Source: Lutraria lutraria (lineage: Eukaryota > Mollusca > Bivalvia > Venerida > Mactridae). From it: a DNA stretch of 64,000 bases. The stretch is from assembly GCA_964023205.1 (NCBI GenBank), contig OZ026835.1, positions 36,491,083-36,555,082 of the forward strand, written 5' to 3'. Made by a program: the position numbers and the translations under genes. Below are positions 45,954-58,835 of this stretch, piece by piece. The notes beneath the pieces are model-generated. The model was not told the DNA's origin. It saw only the letters and a list, made by a program, of their open reading frames with translations, and ran no database searches. Numbering within the stretch: the stretch's first letter is position 1; each line of letters opens with the position of its first letter.

Positions 45954-46744
45954 TATTTATCATGTAACTCAGTTTTCGGAGCATAATTTAGTGTCATTTC
46001 ACCTAAAATTTAGCGTTTAATTCGCTAGTGTGATGATAACGGTCACCCGGCAAATCACACTTTAAACAGTCAACATCCGCAGATAAATAGTTCACTACAA
46101 TTGGGCGAAATAATAAAAAAAAACTCCCATGGATCACAAAATTTAATTTCACATTAAAGAAATCATTTGTTAACAATTACAAATTTGGTGAAAAATATTC
46201 AAAACAACAATTGAATACACAAAAACATACGCGCATTAATTTAAATAGTCGAGTGGGCGGAGCCAAAAAGTGTTCTCATGCTACTATAGCATCCTATTGA
46301 CCTGAGAACACATAATGTTCTCAGGTCATGTGTTATCAGGCAGTTACCATGGCAGTTGCATGATAAATATATTAACTTGACGCACGGACATTGTTTTAAT
46401 CGTGTATGTACGATGTGTTATCTATAATTACGTGAACTTTCTTTTTTCTGAAATATGTATTTTGAGATATTCAGCCGAAACTTTGTTCTCGACTACAGAA
46501 AAGTTCATGAATTGCGAACAAACCAGTATATTTAAGTAAAATTTGCTTTTTATTCAAATATATTTTGAAGTACTAAGATTTAGATGTCTTACAATAAATG
46601 TCGTATTTTATATCCATGTCAAGAAATTACTGTTTTTCTTTATAACAGTGTTTAATTAGAACAATGCCGACTAAAAGGACATATAAATACATTGCGTATA
46701 AGTTGACAAGGGCAACATGCCAGTGAAGTAAGTTAGAGATCTAT

Positions 46745-46990
46745 AAGAATATAGATAGATAGATAGATTTATTTCGACATAAAATGAACATTTACATGGC
46801 AATAATAACATTAAAACATACAAAAACAGTAAATTGATACATGTGTACGCATGAATTAATAAAAACAGCCATGTAAAATCAACATTAAATGTCAAGGATT
46901 ATAACACAAGAAAGGGTTCAGAGGAACCCTTATTTCCATTGTGGTCCTTGATATATAGTGTTGTATGACATAGGAAGATATCACATTTGG
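46745..46990 (-). repeat. LINE 3' tail ending in a TATC microsatellite
   Basis: On the minus strand a hairpin (aagggttcctctgaaccctt) is followed about 120 bases later by tgtcgaaataaatctatctatctat. A stem-loop plus a short tandem tail is typical of the 3' ends of some LINE clades. No coding part remains. Confidence 0.5.
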
Positions 46991-46999
46991 GAATAAATT

Positions 47000-49130
47000 A
47001 TATGAACAGGTATATACTAAATAAATAAAATTACTTATCACAGTTAAATAGCTATTATAGTAAGATAAATAGAACATTGTAGACAAACATGTAAAAATTT
47101 GATGAAAATGAAAAATAATACTTCGAATGAGTAAAAATTATCCTAAATACGATAATGCTGATTATAAATTAAGAATGATAATAAAAATTAAACATGCTTA
47201 TCACTGTATATTTATATATATAAATTAACAATGAAATAATTATAATGTTTTGATGTTATGATGAAATCAATACTGCATCAACAAAGAGAAGTAATCTGAA
47301 TTGCCATGAGAAATAAAAAATATTTTACTATCTATCTGAAAATATGGAAATATAAAGACATGTTTAAAACAATTGAATTGTAGCAGCTAAATGGACTGTA
47401 AAAAATGTTAACTAAATGACTGATTATCGTCTTACTTAAAAGCTTTAGTTTGAAATAAAAACAACAAGTTTTTCCGTCCAAGTTTGTAGTGTGTAAGCTG
47501 TGCATGTCCCTGGTGGGTACAGGCAAAACCGTGGTAGGATCCAATGAAAATATTGGTACAAATGAAAACTTTTCGGAGAGAATCCTGGCAGCTAGTGACA
47601 AGGCTTACAATATTCCAAAATATCATTGAAAATGGCAATTTATGCCAGATTGTTGAAACTGCGCGTGTCACTGTTGTTTAAGCATGTTAGCGTGATTCGG
47701 ACTGAAAACGTGTCTAACACACGCACAATGTAAGTGAATAGAAAAGTTAGAGTTAATTTCCTTGTCAGGAAATCATTTACAGAAGTCCCCGTTGTCTGTT
47801 TGTATATAGATCTTTGAAGCCAGACTTTCCGCAGCGGTTACTTCCCCTTGTTAGTACTGAAACCACTGCTACTGCAAATAAATTCGGCCTGTCATAGAAA
47901 ACTTTATATAACTATTTAGCGAGAATTAACTCAGATTATCTATAAAGGAAAAACCATGTCTCCCAACTTGCCATTTTCGTTTAATTATTATATCTCAATG
48001 AAAATTTAGAAGTTTGCCATTCGACAATAAAGAGCTTGATCTTGCTGCATTGGATGTGCTGACTAGTCTGATTCTATGATGGTGCCAATAGCTTTGCAGT
48101 TTTTCCAGCAGTGTTAGGGTTATTATTACAAAGTTACGCAATGTATCGATTAAGCACCTCTATTTTGAGAAAGTTATACTCGTCATTCCCTATTTGTTAT
48201 TCCAATACATAATTAACGAAGCATGCATATGAGAAACTTGTAATTAGAATACACTTTATTGATGTCGTTCAGTATTTCAATACACGTTTTTATTAGGCCA
48301 AAAATAGGGAAAATTGTTTGCCCTCAGTTAACGCGATTGAAAAAAGACCGCTACCAAAGATTTTGTTTTATAACTTTTAAGTCTAGCACATATTTTCACA
48401 CAGTGTGCAATTCTTGTCGTCTGTCAATCTGGAGTTACCTGCCATGGCGCTACTTTTCGACGATATGCCGGGAAGAAATGTAGGCATAGAACCAGACTAT
48501 CATTGTCAAATAAGCGCCTATGTGTCTTTTAAGACATCCGTCCCCAAATGCTGATCATTTCTGTAAGCTCCTGGTGGAAAATAAGTTTGAGTCACGTGAC
48601 TTTCCTGGTTTCGTGACCGCAGGAATGTATATAGTATATTTTTTCTAGCGCTCTGTCTTCTGGTTTGAAGTAAAGGGTGTATTTTCTAAGAACCGTCTGA
48701 CGGACAAACTTCAGGTGACAAGTTCATTTGACAATATTACACACTGTATCATATGTCTTACAATTCTGATTCAAAGATAACGTGGGAAGTCGTCTGTCAC
48801 GTTTTAGGAACAGATCAGCAGAGTTCAGTTTTCCGAGAATACTGGTCCGGACCCAAGCCCCTGAGGTTATAGAACTTGAGATCGTTGACCGAGCTCAAAC
48901 CTGCATGATATCTTGTCTTTTAACGTTTCTTATTCAATAACGATCATCAGACAATACTGATATTATAGATACATTAATCTGACAGCAAAATTGATCCGAA
49001 TGTGCAATCTTTTCAACCATAGTACTTTTGAGCTCGGAGACTGTGCAATGACCCCAAGGTCTTCAAAACATGAGAATATTTCCAGAACTCTAATTCTTGA
49101 CACTGTGTATGATGTCGCTGTTTGACTTCG
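47000..49130. other. Stretch without recognised gene
   Basis: Small ORFs at 47332-47671 (minus) and 48259-48483 (plus) lack splice or family support. No clear repeats. Confidence 0.35.
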
Positions 49131-49137
49131 AAATATC

Positions 49138-49320
49138 GTCGAATTTGTGAACAAAGGCCACCCTTGGAAAAGACATAACGTGGCCTTTACAAGTATTGAC
49201 ATGTTGCCTTTATTCGGAAGTCATTTTGTTATAAATAACCTATGACGGTTTTAAAATATGACCTTTATTCACAGGGTGGTCTTTAATCGGAGGTGGCCGC
49301 TAGCACAGGTTTGGCTGTAC
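49138..49320. mobile_element. MITE, 'acagtcaaacctg' family, copy 5
   Basis: gtgaacaaaggccacccttgg at the left and gctagcacaggtttggctgt at the right, same interior order as the copy at 7193. Confidence 0.65.
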
Positions 49321-49610
49321 GCTATATAGAAATACAATCATAATGGAACGATAGAAATATCTTATCCTATATATGTTATGTTACAAACACTATGGCTGAA
49401 ATAGATCATTGTAGAGACTCTTTCTAGCTTCATTTCAATTTGTTTTCTTTTGTTGTATAAAAAACACTCTCTTTTCTTTTATCTTTTTTCTGTAGTAACA
49501 AAATACATTTGAACAAGATACCTTAATATAAATTTATTTCTGACGTAGCTTCATGATTGTCGTAAATATTCACTGAAATCACACATTACAATGTACATGT
49601 ATGTATCTAA

Positions 49611-49716
49611 ACACAGTCAAACCTGTTAAAAATCACCCTTAGGAAAGACAAAATATGGTCTTTCTTGACAGGTGACTCATATTCGGAGGTGACCGCTAAC
49701 GCAGGTTTGACTATAC
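49611..49716. mobile_element. MITE, 'acagtcaaacctg' family, copy 6
   Basis: Short form with clean ends: acacagtcaaacctgtta at the left and taacgcaggtttgactatac at the right, with aggaaagacaaaatatggtc inside. Confidence 0.7.
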
Positions 49717-50445
49717 ACGCATACCTACACAAAAAGAGTTTATGAGTTTAATGTTGTTTAATGGCGCATCGACAACAAAGGGAAGTCAATAGATATATAA
49801 GTCACCTAATAAAATAAAGTATTAATGAGATTGAAGGTTGACTGATATAAATAGGTTTCAAATTGAATGGCGATGGCAAAAGTTAACTAAATATAGTTAA
49901 CATTGATAAAAATGAAGTGTTTAAAAAGTATTACCGTCTACTGTAAAGTCCTACTTCCTTTAAATAACTGATATTACAGTTTCAAAAAGCTACACGAAAA
50001 AAACGTGTGCAGTTGGTTAGAAACTTATAGTGGGAAATATAGGCAAATTGGGTATCATAATTAATTAATGTACAAACATGTATCACCTACACGATGTTTT
50101 ACATTTAATTAAAATATAATAAATATCAGAACATGTTTAACGCATGAATATTTATGTATTAAAGTCTTGATTCTATAAATAAATGTTATGCCCGATATAA
50201 AAGTGCACAATTTCTTTTTCGTGTTAGTATATCTAAGAATATAATTACGTACGTGTATTATAATGATATATAGATATAAAACATAGATATCAAATACTAT
50301 ATAAATTATTACATTATCAAAAAATCCACAAGGTTACAAGCTATCGTATTTAGTCTGCTGCAAGATGTTTGATGTAAAAAAGGATAAATACACTTCTAAA
50401 ATAAATCCATAAATTGCTAATCCGACCTCTAAAAGTTTTTCTAAG

Positions 50446-51460
50446 TCAGTGCGCTTGCAAGAACTTTCGTAATATTCGATCATGTCTTTCGTTAGGTAGT
50501 CTGAAATTACAAGGGTACTGCCAGTCATCACCCATTTCCTCACGAACCACGTCTTCCCAGGATCGAACAACAACACGCTTACCCCCAACCGCCAAACCAC
50601 GCTCTATGACCTTGTTGCCTTGTAAGCTAGAGGTGAAGGTCACTATCCACCGATCAAGCGTGTTAGGGTCAAGGTTACGGATTGACATGGGATCGTACTG
50701 TAAGGTTTTTACCTGTAAATGAATACATTAGTCTTGTCGTAACGTATTTGACACTATTATACCTCAATTTTATTTAGAATGTTGATCTTCCATAGGCCAC
50801 CGTGACATAAAAGTACTGTCAGACCCAGCGGGAAAAATAAGGACCACATTTTAATGACAAATAGTATTCGTAAACTCTCGGTAAATTCCGTAACTATTGA
50901 ACATGTCCGACAATAACCTATCATAATCACGATACCCGACATTTTGGGTTCTTATAAATTACAAACATTCATTTTTGCAAACATAATTTTCGACATTCTA
51001 GAATATATTGTATATGAACCAATTATTATTAGAACTGAAAAATGGTGTATTATGTATTTAACAAAATTAATGCTGTAATTGAGACGAAGATCTGGGATTG
51101 AATCACGGTCAAAAATGCTACTACATGTATATACGTTCCGCATAACGTCAATGAATAAAAATAGAAACATGCAAATCTATGAGATTTAGAAATGGACACG
51201 TCACATACCGTACAGTTGATTTGCGATTCAATCAAATCTTTGACTTGTGCGTGATCATACTTCCAGCTATCTTCCAGACTGAAACAAACCCCTCCAGGAG
51301 CTGGTTGAATGACTGATTTGTGGAGACCAACTGACGGTGACACTCGATCTGACCAACGTACACTGTCCTTGACCTCTTCCAGAAGGGACTTCGTCCTGAT
51401 CGGTGGAACTCTGTGTGGACGTAATTTGTACATCGATATGATTAATACGAAGACCTCCTT
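50446..51460 (-). CDS. Unrecognised protein, two C-terminal coding exons
   Basis: Exon 51209 up to about 51460 (acceptor AG at 51462/51461, or slightly lower) and terminal exon 50712-50446 join in phase 0 through good GT-AG sites (CG|gtatgt and cattacag-like acceptor). The product contains RPHRVPPIRTKSLLEEVKDS and then WIVTFTSSLQGNKVIERGLA followed by VGGKRVVVRSWEDVVREE, which has the beta-alpha-beta rhythm and short spacing of an RRM-like fold; that is a guess. It ends FLQAH. If an ATG at 51433 is the start, the product would be 163 residues on its own. Otherwise it continues the exon at 53419-54164, but the phases do not match directly, so a small exon would have to lie between. Confidence 0.55.
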
Positions 51461-52245
51461 CTTCAGAAATCAAAGAATAACCGGAATGTACATTCATTCC
51501 ACGTGAAACCTTTTAAGTTATCCTTAGTTACAATACATAATTATAAAGATAAATACAAGTACATGTAACACTATTATTCTTGACTGCAGACACGTTTTAT
51601 TTCGAAGGAGCCTTCAGCTTATTCAATGAGCTTGTGATGTATTTCATGCGGTACTATACTTTAGTCGGAATCGACTTTGTCTTGTCTGTACTGTATATTA
51701 CGTTGGGGAATACTTTTCTTCAATTATTGAGTACTTGTGCTCCGCATTCCATTGTTTCACAAAGCACATGTCGCTGAATGTCTGTCTTAACAACAATAAT
51801 ACCATGTATATGATCGCTAGATAAATTAGCGGAGCAAACGAAACTTCAATAATTAATAAATCCTTTGTTGTTAATTAGTGAATTTAAGATTAATGTCCCC
51901 AAGGGTTTTTAGGTAATTCGCCTATTTAATGTGATATTTAGAAATTAGCCTTAAGATATGTCTGTTGTTCTTAATGGCAAGGTTACACTTCTACGGAAAG
52001 CTCTGATGAATTAGGCCGGCTGTGGGTAACTAATTGTGTATCGTTATGCGCACAGAAATCCCAGCGTGGTTGTAAAGCGGTATTTTACGTTTATTTGAAT
52101 TCCTTATCATGGCTGTCTTACAACTATTGAATAAATGAAGCAATTGAAATAAGTTCATTTAGTAACATTGCACTATAGGTTATTACCATCTGAAGACAAA
52201 ATTAATATAAGCATCTTGTAAAAATGACTTTTTAATTGGCATTTT

Positions 52246-52721
52246 CTAGACGAATTGTACTTACGAGTATTTGTTTATTATAGCTGTTTGCGAGTACTTA
52301 CTGTAGTGTCTATTACTAGTTTGGCTAATCCTGGCCATTTGATTGGCTAATGGTGATGACTGAATCTATTAATAGTTGACAGGTAAGTAGATCATGAAGG
52401 CATTGCCTAGATGAGTTGTTGTGTGGCTATTTGAAGTTCAATGTGGTTCTATGATAGTGTTCAGATTTATGGTGAATTCGTTAACATTTAGGGTTGATTC
52501 TATTTGACTGATGTAGGGTATGATAATATAATAACCATGTGCTTGTGAACTATATACATGAATTTATTCATTTGTCAAATACTCATGATTGTCATTATAA
52601 TGTGTATTACTCATATCATGTAAATATTTTATACCCTTGGATTGAATTAAATATATTCCTTTATGAAAAAAGCAACTCCATACAAAAAACATAAACCAAT
52701 ATGCTTCTTGAAATTCGTCTG
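52246..52721. mobile_element. 475-bp element, copy 2 (inverted relative to 32031-32505)
   Basis: The ends ctagacgaattg and aattcgtctgcc match the first copy in reverse. The inner part (tttgattggctaatggtgat, tcaatgtggttctatgatag) is nearly the same sequence. A further ~40 bases beyond 52721 also match. No ORF. Confidence 0.7.
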
Positions 52722-53309
52722 CCAATAACTTTTTGTTATAATTTTCTTGTTAGTTACATCTTATATTTTTGCTGAGGTTTTTAGTTTCTAAAGGGCTTTT
52801 CAATTATGTCAGTCAGTACGTCCGGACGCATGCGCAGTTGTGTCGATAGATCAAGCAAGTACTTATAATGACCGTTTTATCAGACACAAAATAAACGTAA
52901 AACAAAAATAAATTAAACAAATTGGATCTGTTCTCATATGTCAAATTCAGTGTTTTGATTAAATTATCTACTGAACAAAAATACTTCGACACTTTTCTAG
53001 GCGTTACAATATTTATCTGAGTATTTCTATGATGGTTATCATGAAGCTACAAGTATATTCATTTAATGGGGTTTTGAGATTGGATATCATTCTCATTATT
53101 TGTATCATCGGACAAGGTGGATAGACATCTACATCCCCATCTACTGGGATACTCCAAACAATCAATTTCTGACAATAACTGGGAGGTCGGGGACATTGTT
53201 GTTTAAAGATGTTACTAAATGCTATTAGTATAGGCGCATTTCTTTTAATATACATGTGTATTGATTGTAAAATAGTTTATTGTATCACTTCTTAATCCGC
53301 TGAACTTGA

Positions 53310-53395
53310 TTGAACTTGACCTCTGTGAGGCTCGAACTGTCACTGGGTTCATCAATAGATAATCAATGAACTAACCTTTTAAAATTGGATATAAT
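53310..53395 (-). repeat. tRNA-like fragment (SINE head?)
   Basis: On the minus strand ggttagttcattgattat is followed by cagttcgagcctcacagagg, which contains a B-box-like gttcgagcc. The fit to an A box is weak. Confidence 0.3.
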
Positions 53396-53418
53396 AATTA
53401 TGAAAAATATTAACTTAC

Positions 53419-54164
53419 CTCCTCCGCATGGAGTCCCCAGTTACACAGGGTTGTGGTGGGAATTCGTCACTGTGTTGTTTTGGACTCAGTAGAGTAGCTT
53501 TATTCAAGTTGTTAACAGCCAGTTTGGGTTCGTTTAATGGCTCCGATAGGGACTTGTTCGGCGATTTTAAAGGACTTCTTTCCCCACGTTGGAGTCTGAC
53601 AAGCGAACCTCCGGATGAATATGTAGTGCGGCGTCTGAATCCCAAGTTTTCCAATCTACGGTACTCATTTTCGTTTATATAATTCAAAGAATCGGAAGGA
53701 TTGACATGTGGCTCACCGCTTAATACATCAGGAGTAGTATCAATTAAACTTGTAGCCGGTGTGGTGAAGTGACCGTTGTATTCCGAGGTTTGGTTCATGA
53801 TGTAAGTTTCTTTATTTGTTTCGCAATCGTCCAAATTATCACCTCCATCTTGTCTGCAGGAGTGATGTCCGTCAAATTCTTTATGTGGAGACACGGAATA
53901 TATTTGCCAGCGGTAGGATTTCGACTTTTTGTCAAAGGAAAAAATTCCCTCAAAACCACTAACTGGCCTCTCTGGATGAGCACTGACGCTAAAATCAAAC
54001 TGGACCCTTTCACACCTTCCATGATTTCCTGTTGGCGAGTAGGCCATTGCGGACTGTCTAGCGTCGCTGTCGATTTTAAATGGAACAATCGATTTCAAAC
54101 TTACGGACACAGGTCGAGAGGTATCCGTACCACGAAGAATCATAGCTTGGCTTGACGTCGGCAT
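53419..54164 (-). CDS. Unrecognised protein, first coding exon
   Basis: Open from ATG at 54164 (MPTSSQAMILRGTDT) to a good donor GAG|gtaagt at 53419/53418, 248 codons plus 2 bases. A frame extending above the ATG exists but has no earlier ATG. The first ~110 residues look folded (RVQFDFSVSAHPERPVSGFE and SYRWQIYSVSPHKEF); the rest is Ser/Pro/Asn-rich and probably disordered, with RLQRGERSPLKSPNKSLSEP near the end. Long open frame, donor site and composition support a real exon. The next exon is not certain: 51460-51209 lies in the right direction but needs a linking exon for phase. Function unknown. Confidence 0.6.
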
Positions 54165-54199
54165 TTTTGTTCCTGTGAAATCCTGAAATTGGTGCAATA

Positions 54200-54965
54200 T
54201 CCGGATGTGACGTCACGAACGTGATGTCTCCCGTATATTTTACGAATGACGTTCAGATAATAATGCGCGATTAAAATTAATTTTCCGCACAACGTTTAAA
54301 CTGTTATTGTATCAGCGACTATACACGACGGCTCATTTCAAATATTATTTACGAAGTGTATGCTATGATCACAATTTCACAAAAGCAATTCAATCAAATC
54401 AGCCTGCTTTGAAAACATCAACATACGAATAGCTTGTAAATGATTTTTGCTATTACACATACATGTCTCATCCTCGTAGAAATAGTTTTTGTTATATGAT
54501 GCAAAATCATATCTCAGAACTGAACACTTGCAATATGTTATACGTATACTGATTAATAAACAAAGTATACCATGGCTCTTAACACTGGTCTTTCACGAAA
54601 ACAATAAGATTGAATATTGAAAACAATTCCATGAAATATATACATGTAGTTGATGCGCAATAGAAAACATATTGGGTTTGACTGAATAATGGATATATAA
54701 TCATTTATTATCAGAAATACTTTTGTAAAATCCCCATATTAATAATGTAGACCTGTATACAATTGTCAACGCCGAAACATATCAGATATCATTATGAATT
54801 TTACATGGCATGTACGCTATGAATGAGTAGATTTCTTGCCAATGTAAAAACATCCATTATGTATAATGCAGAAAAGAAGTGATAGGTGATGGTCTTAAAT
54901 ATGTCAAGCTCTATGATCGTTTTATTTGTAAAATCGATACCAGTAATGAACGTCATAATGCTATG
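54200..54965. other. Upstream region of the 54164 exon, no recognised gene
   Basis: Promoter or 5' UTR of the minus-strand gene should lie in the first few hundred bases; it contains gatgtgacgtcacgaacgtg (54205-54224), with a CRE-type tgacgtca. Nothing else stands out. Confidence 0.4.
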
Positions 54966-54969
54966 CGCC

Positions 54970-55595
54970 AGTATATAAATAACACATAGCTTTGTGGGTA
55001 ACAGTACTTTCCGAGGGCTGACATTTTTACTGTTACCCACAACGTAAGCTATGTGTTATTTATTTTATTACCCCAAACTTTTTTCAAGAAAATACTTTAA
55101 AAAATCACTATTACCTATGTGACAGAGTAAAAATTACTGTAAAAAAATTACCGTTACCCTGTGACAGTCAAACAAATACTGTTAGAAATTTACTATTACC
55201 CTGAGACAATAAAAACAAATACTGTTAAAAGTTTACTATCACCCAGTGACAGTAAAAAAATGTTCAGTCACGTTGTACCATGAATGTAACAGCAAAAATG
55301 TTACCTGTTTGCCTATGGGAAATTAACATTACGAAAAAAGTGAGGGGTAAAAATATATAAATAACACATAGCTTTGTGTTATTTATTTTATTACCCCAAT
55401 TTTTTTTCACGAAAATACAGTTAAAAATTTACTATCACCCTGTGACAAAAAAAAAATATGGTCAAAAATTTACTATTACCCTGTGGCAGTAAAAAAATGT
55501 TACGTGGTACCATGAATGTAACGGTAAAACTGTTCCCAATTTGCCTATGAGAAATTACGATACGAAACAAGTGAGCGGTAATATATAATATAGTG
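54970..55595. repeat. Two tandem copies of a palindrome-headed repeat with internal short repeats
   Basis: Each copy opens with aaataacacatagctttgtg and its inverse gctatgtgttatttatttta, then has several ~45-bp units based on tttactattaccctgtgaca and agtaaaaaaatgtt, and closes with taccatgaatgtaac ... tgcctatgrgaaatta. The second copy starts at about 55355. Ends contain ttaccccaa / ggggtaa. Looks like a non-autonomous DNA element duplicated in tandem. Confidence 0.7.
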
Positions 55596-55599
55596 TATG

Positions 55600-56640
55600 C
55601 TAGTCTTGCTAATATTTCCTTGTGTTTTATTATATTGGAACAGTCTCTTCTCTTTTTCTTTTGTTCTTCATTTACCATTGCTAATTTTACTCGTTTAACA
55701 AAGCAGTTTTGTTCAGTATATCATCCAGGCAGTTATTCCTTATTTCTGTAGATCTATGCTTTGGTCCGTATATTAAACTTTCCGAATTCCTTACACTTAA
55801 TTCTGGACATAAATGTTGAACATTTTCCAACTATTGATTAGATACACTTAATTTAGGATTTACATTCTTTTTCATTCAACGAATATTCATTGACGGTTAA
55901 TTAACTTCTGAAACAGATCGTTATTTAAATTAGTTTTTATGTTTTAATAAATAGCAGAGGACATGGCGGTCATTATATACATAAATTAACTACCTATACA
56001 AAATATTCAGGTATTTATCGTTTTATGTATAAAGGGCACTCTAATATTTGGTGTAATGTGATATAACACATAATTTATTATTATTATCATTAGGCTGTTG
56101 TACAACTTTATTTTCAGCGAATTTAAGTTAACATCGAATCAGCAACAAACATATGTTAAATGCAATATACTCGTATCTATATGTTATGACGAAGCTTGAT
56201 TGCTAATTAATACAGAAATCAATGTTTGTTTTAATTCTATTGTCAGTGCTAAAATAATTCTAATTGGTGTTCAGTTCTGAAAAGATAAAAACATTATGGA
56301 CGTAATTTACGCCTAGGAGGTGGAGACAACAGTATGATGTAGGTATAACATGGACTTATTTCTTGTGTGTCATGTTTGTGTCTATCTTTGCAAACGAATA
56401 AGGTTTTAATGTCATTTTATGAACACAAATCCCGTTTCAGACGGGCTAATAATGTAATAATGATTTAATCTGATACCGGACGTAAAAACCAAGGCACGCG
56501 CACGTACCAATCCCCCGCCAGACGTTATTCAGTATGGATAATTGTGCATTCTATAGACACAGTACTTCTGTCTGTCAACGAGATATCAAGTATCCAAAAA
56601 GCAACATAATATTATGATCTGTCTTATCTATATTTCGTCA
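55600..56640. other. Stretch without recognised gene
   Basis: AT-rich; no ORF with coding character and no repeat border that I can define. Confidence 0.35.
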
Positions 56641-56642
56641 TG

Positions 56643-56945
56643 TGTGGTTGGCTGGTCTAGTGGTAACGCGCTGGACTAGCAATCGAAACGTCATAGATTC
56701 GAATCTCGACTCCGCCTTCCAATACATCAGGGGCGCTTTTCATTGTCCCCATCCCAACTATTGAGCACAGTTCTGTGTTAAGAAAGTCACAGGGAAACGG
56801 GTGAGGCATGAATTTGAGCTTTAAACCGGACGCGTACGACAAAGAAACGAAGAAACTACTTGAAAAGAGTTTGGAAATAAATTCCAGGTTTTCCTGTATC
56901 TCATATGCCCTCCTCTCTCTGGGGTGTCTCTGAAATAACCATTAA
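56643..56945 (+). repeat. tRNA-derived SINE, family 1, best-preserved copy
   Basis: The A-box region tggctggtctagtggtaacgcg and B-box region agattcgaatctcgactccg have tRNA spacing. The body contains ccccatcccaactattgagc and gaagaaactacttgaaaaga and the tail tctctctggggtgtctctga. It serves as reference for the copies at 18100, 31834 and 58836. Confidence 0.8.
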
Positions 56946-57483
56946 AAAAACAATACCTAGTCAATGGTTGAAATGCGTATACTTTACTAAGCTACCCTGG
57001 TATCAAACAATCGACCTGGATGTTTTACGGCTGTTGTCAATCAACATTTAGTCATTTACAAAACCAAAATGTATATAATATTTTATAGGCACCCAACATA
57101 GCATAAACTCTTTTGCTCGTACATATTTCTCCGATCATGTAATCGTACAAGTTAACACACAAATTGATGTAAATAAACATTGATTTCTTCCATTGACCAT
57201 TGGACTTTTTCACAATTGAAGAGATCAAAGGTAAATTCGATCAGCCTGGTATAAACCCTTCGACCCGTCCTTGGTATATTTATGTTTAGTTCAATATCTT
57301 ATATCTCTTTTATATACAATCGTCATGAAGCACTGATAATTTGTTTCACTGAGTTTTACGCCCCTTTTAAAGAGTCATAGTCATATGAGGCAGACAGTTC
57401 ACCAAACCATCGTTCCTGGGAAGAATCAGTACTAGAATCCCATCCTCCATAAGCAACTGTCTATTTTCTCACATAAAGAGGTA

Positions 57484-57560
57484 TAGTCGGTAGCTGGACT
57501 CGAACCCACGACCCTCTATCAGTGAGAGGTTACAACGACCTTAACAACCCGACCACGGAT
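57484..57560 (-). repeat. tRNA-like sequence (second SINE family or tRNA pseudogene)
   Basis: On the minus strand ccgtggtcgggttgttaagg is followed by ctgatagagggtcgtgggtt then cgagtccag, a good B box (gggttcgagtcc). The tRNA cloverleaf is not evident, so not called a tRNA gene. Confidence 0.5.
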
Positions 57561-58734
57561 GTGGGTCGAAGCAATGATCAAATAAAAATATGGCAAAAGT
57601 TCGGTTACGACATTCCATTTATTGCAATGACAAGACATAACTAAATAAACAATGTAATAACGCACCGACATGTTATTTGGACCCGCGTTAATTAATTTGG
57701 TATATAAAACCATTCTATGATGCTTTACTAAACGTATGATTAGTTACAGAGCTACCCATGATGTTTTCACGACACATGTTTGTCCTTACAGTCACATTAA
57801 CATTTTGGTAAGGCTGGCCTATTACAGAAGTCTCGGTCTCAATTGCAAATATATTATACATGTACATCAGTTTCATGTCCCGGACCTTTGACATTCACTG
57901 AAAGATAAATGCGGTCCTAGGTTCGTCCTTGTTATTCAAGACGTTTTACAATAATTTGCACATTAAACAGAAGACTTATGAATTATTCTATTGTCTCTAC
58001 GTGGGGTTTATGCTTTATCTAAGTGCTATTTCTCCTTGTGTTATGTACTCGCATAAGTGTCTTATTTGTGATGCTGCTATATAACTTGTGATGTCATTAA
58101 ATATTTATGAATTAATAAATCTAACCACATGTTTCTTAAGTAATCTAAAATGACACGAACAGACTTCTTGTCTCGGCACAAACACAAGGATTGTAAAGTT
58201 GAACAACACGCTTACAAATTAGCACTGTTAAATGGCATTTCGCGACATCTATCATTTCATGACCCTGTAATAAATTTCTTTCGCTGAAGCACTTGTGATG
58301 GAAACTACTAGTCGTTTAAACTTTTATACATGAAATGTAGGACACGTAAAGGGGAAAAGGGAAAAAATAACATCCCAACTTCCCAAAAATGCTACGCTTC
58401 CTTAAACTCCCTTACCGTAAGAACCTTACCAAACATACGGGACGACATACTGTCTCCCATAGAAAAGATATTATGGATTTTCTCGAAATGTTAAATGATG
58501 AATAACCCAACAGACTTGTAAGATATCAAACAAAACGAGGCAGGGCGATAGAAGTCTGTCATTTTAGTTCAGTTTAGATACTTCATTTTATGTTTATATG
58601 TAGTTAAACAGGCCACTCAATAGCGACGGTCATTTCAGGGCCGCCCCAGATATAATAGAGAGAGAGGTAGGTGAAAAAGTACAATAGAACCGGGCATTCA
58701 TTTCCTTTCTCTTTCCGAATACATTTTCCTTGTT

Positions 58735-58835
58735 CTTGTAAAGCATGTCGAGGGTTCAACGCAACAGTGTCGTAACTCATATGGAAATAAGAACAAGTTA
58801 CGACAGTGTTGCGCTGAGCCCTCGATGTATACATG
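58735..58835. repeat. Hairpin repeat shared with 6320-6410
   Basis: cgagggttcaacgcaacagt and its inverse gttgcgctgagccctcga flank a centre gtaactcatatggaaataag. The same palindrome with few changes lies at about 6325-6405. Confidence 0.7.

Noticed and set aside
47332..47671. Minus-strand gene at 47.4 kb
   Set aside because: Two short overlapping frames without splice partners or recognisable domain.
48259..48483. Plus-strand ORF at 48.3 kb
   Set aside because: No splice or family support and composition like non-coding sequence.
51267..51497. Alternative minus frame and plus ORF over the 51209-51460 exon
   Set aside because: Neither joins in phase with the terminal exon at 50712; the chosen frame does.
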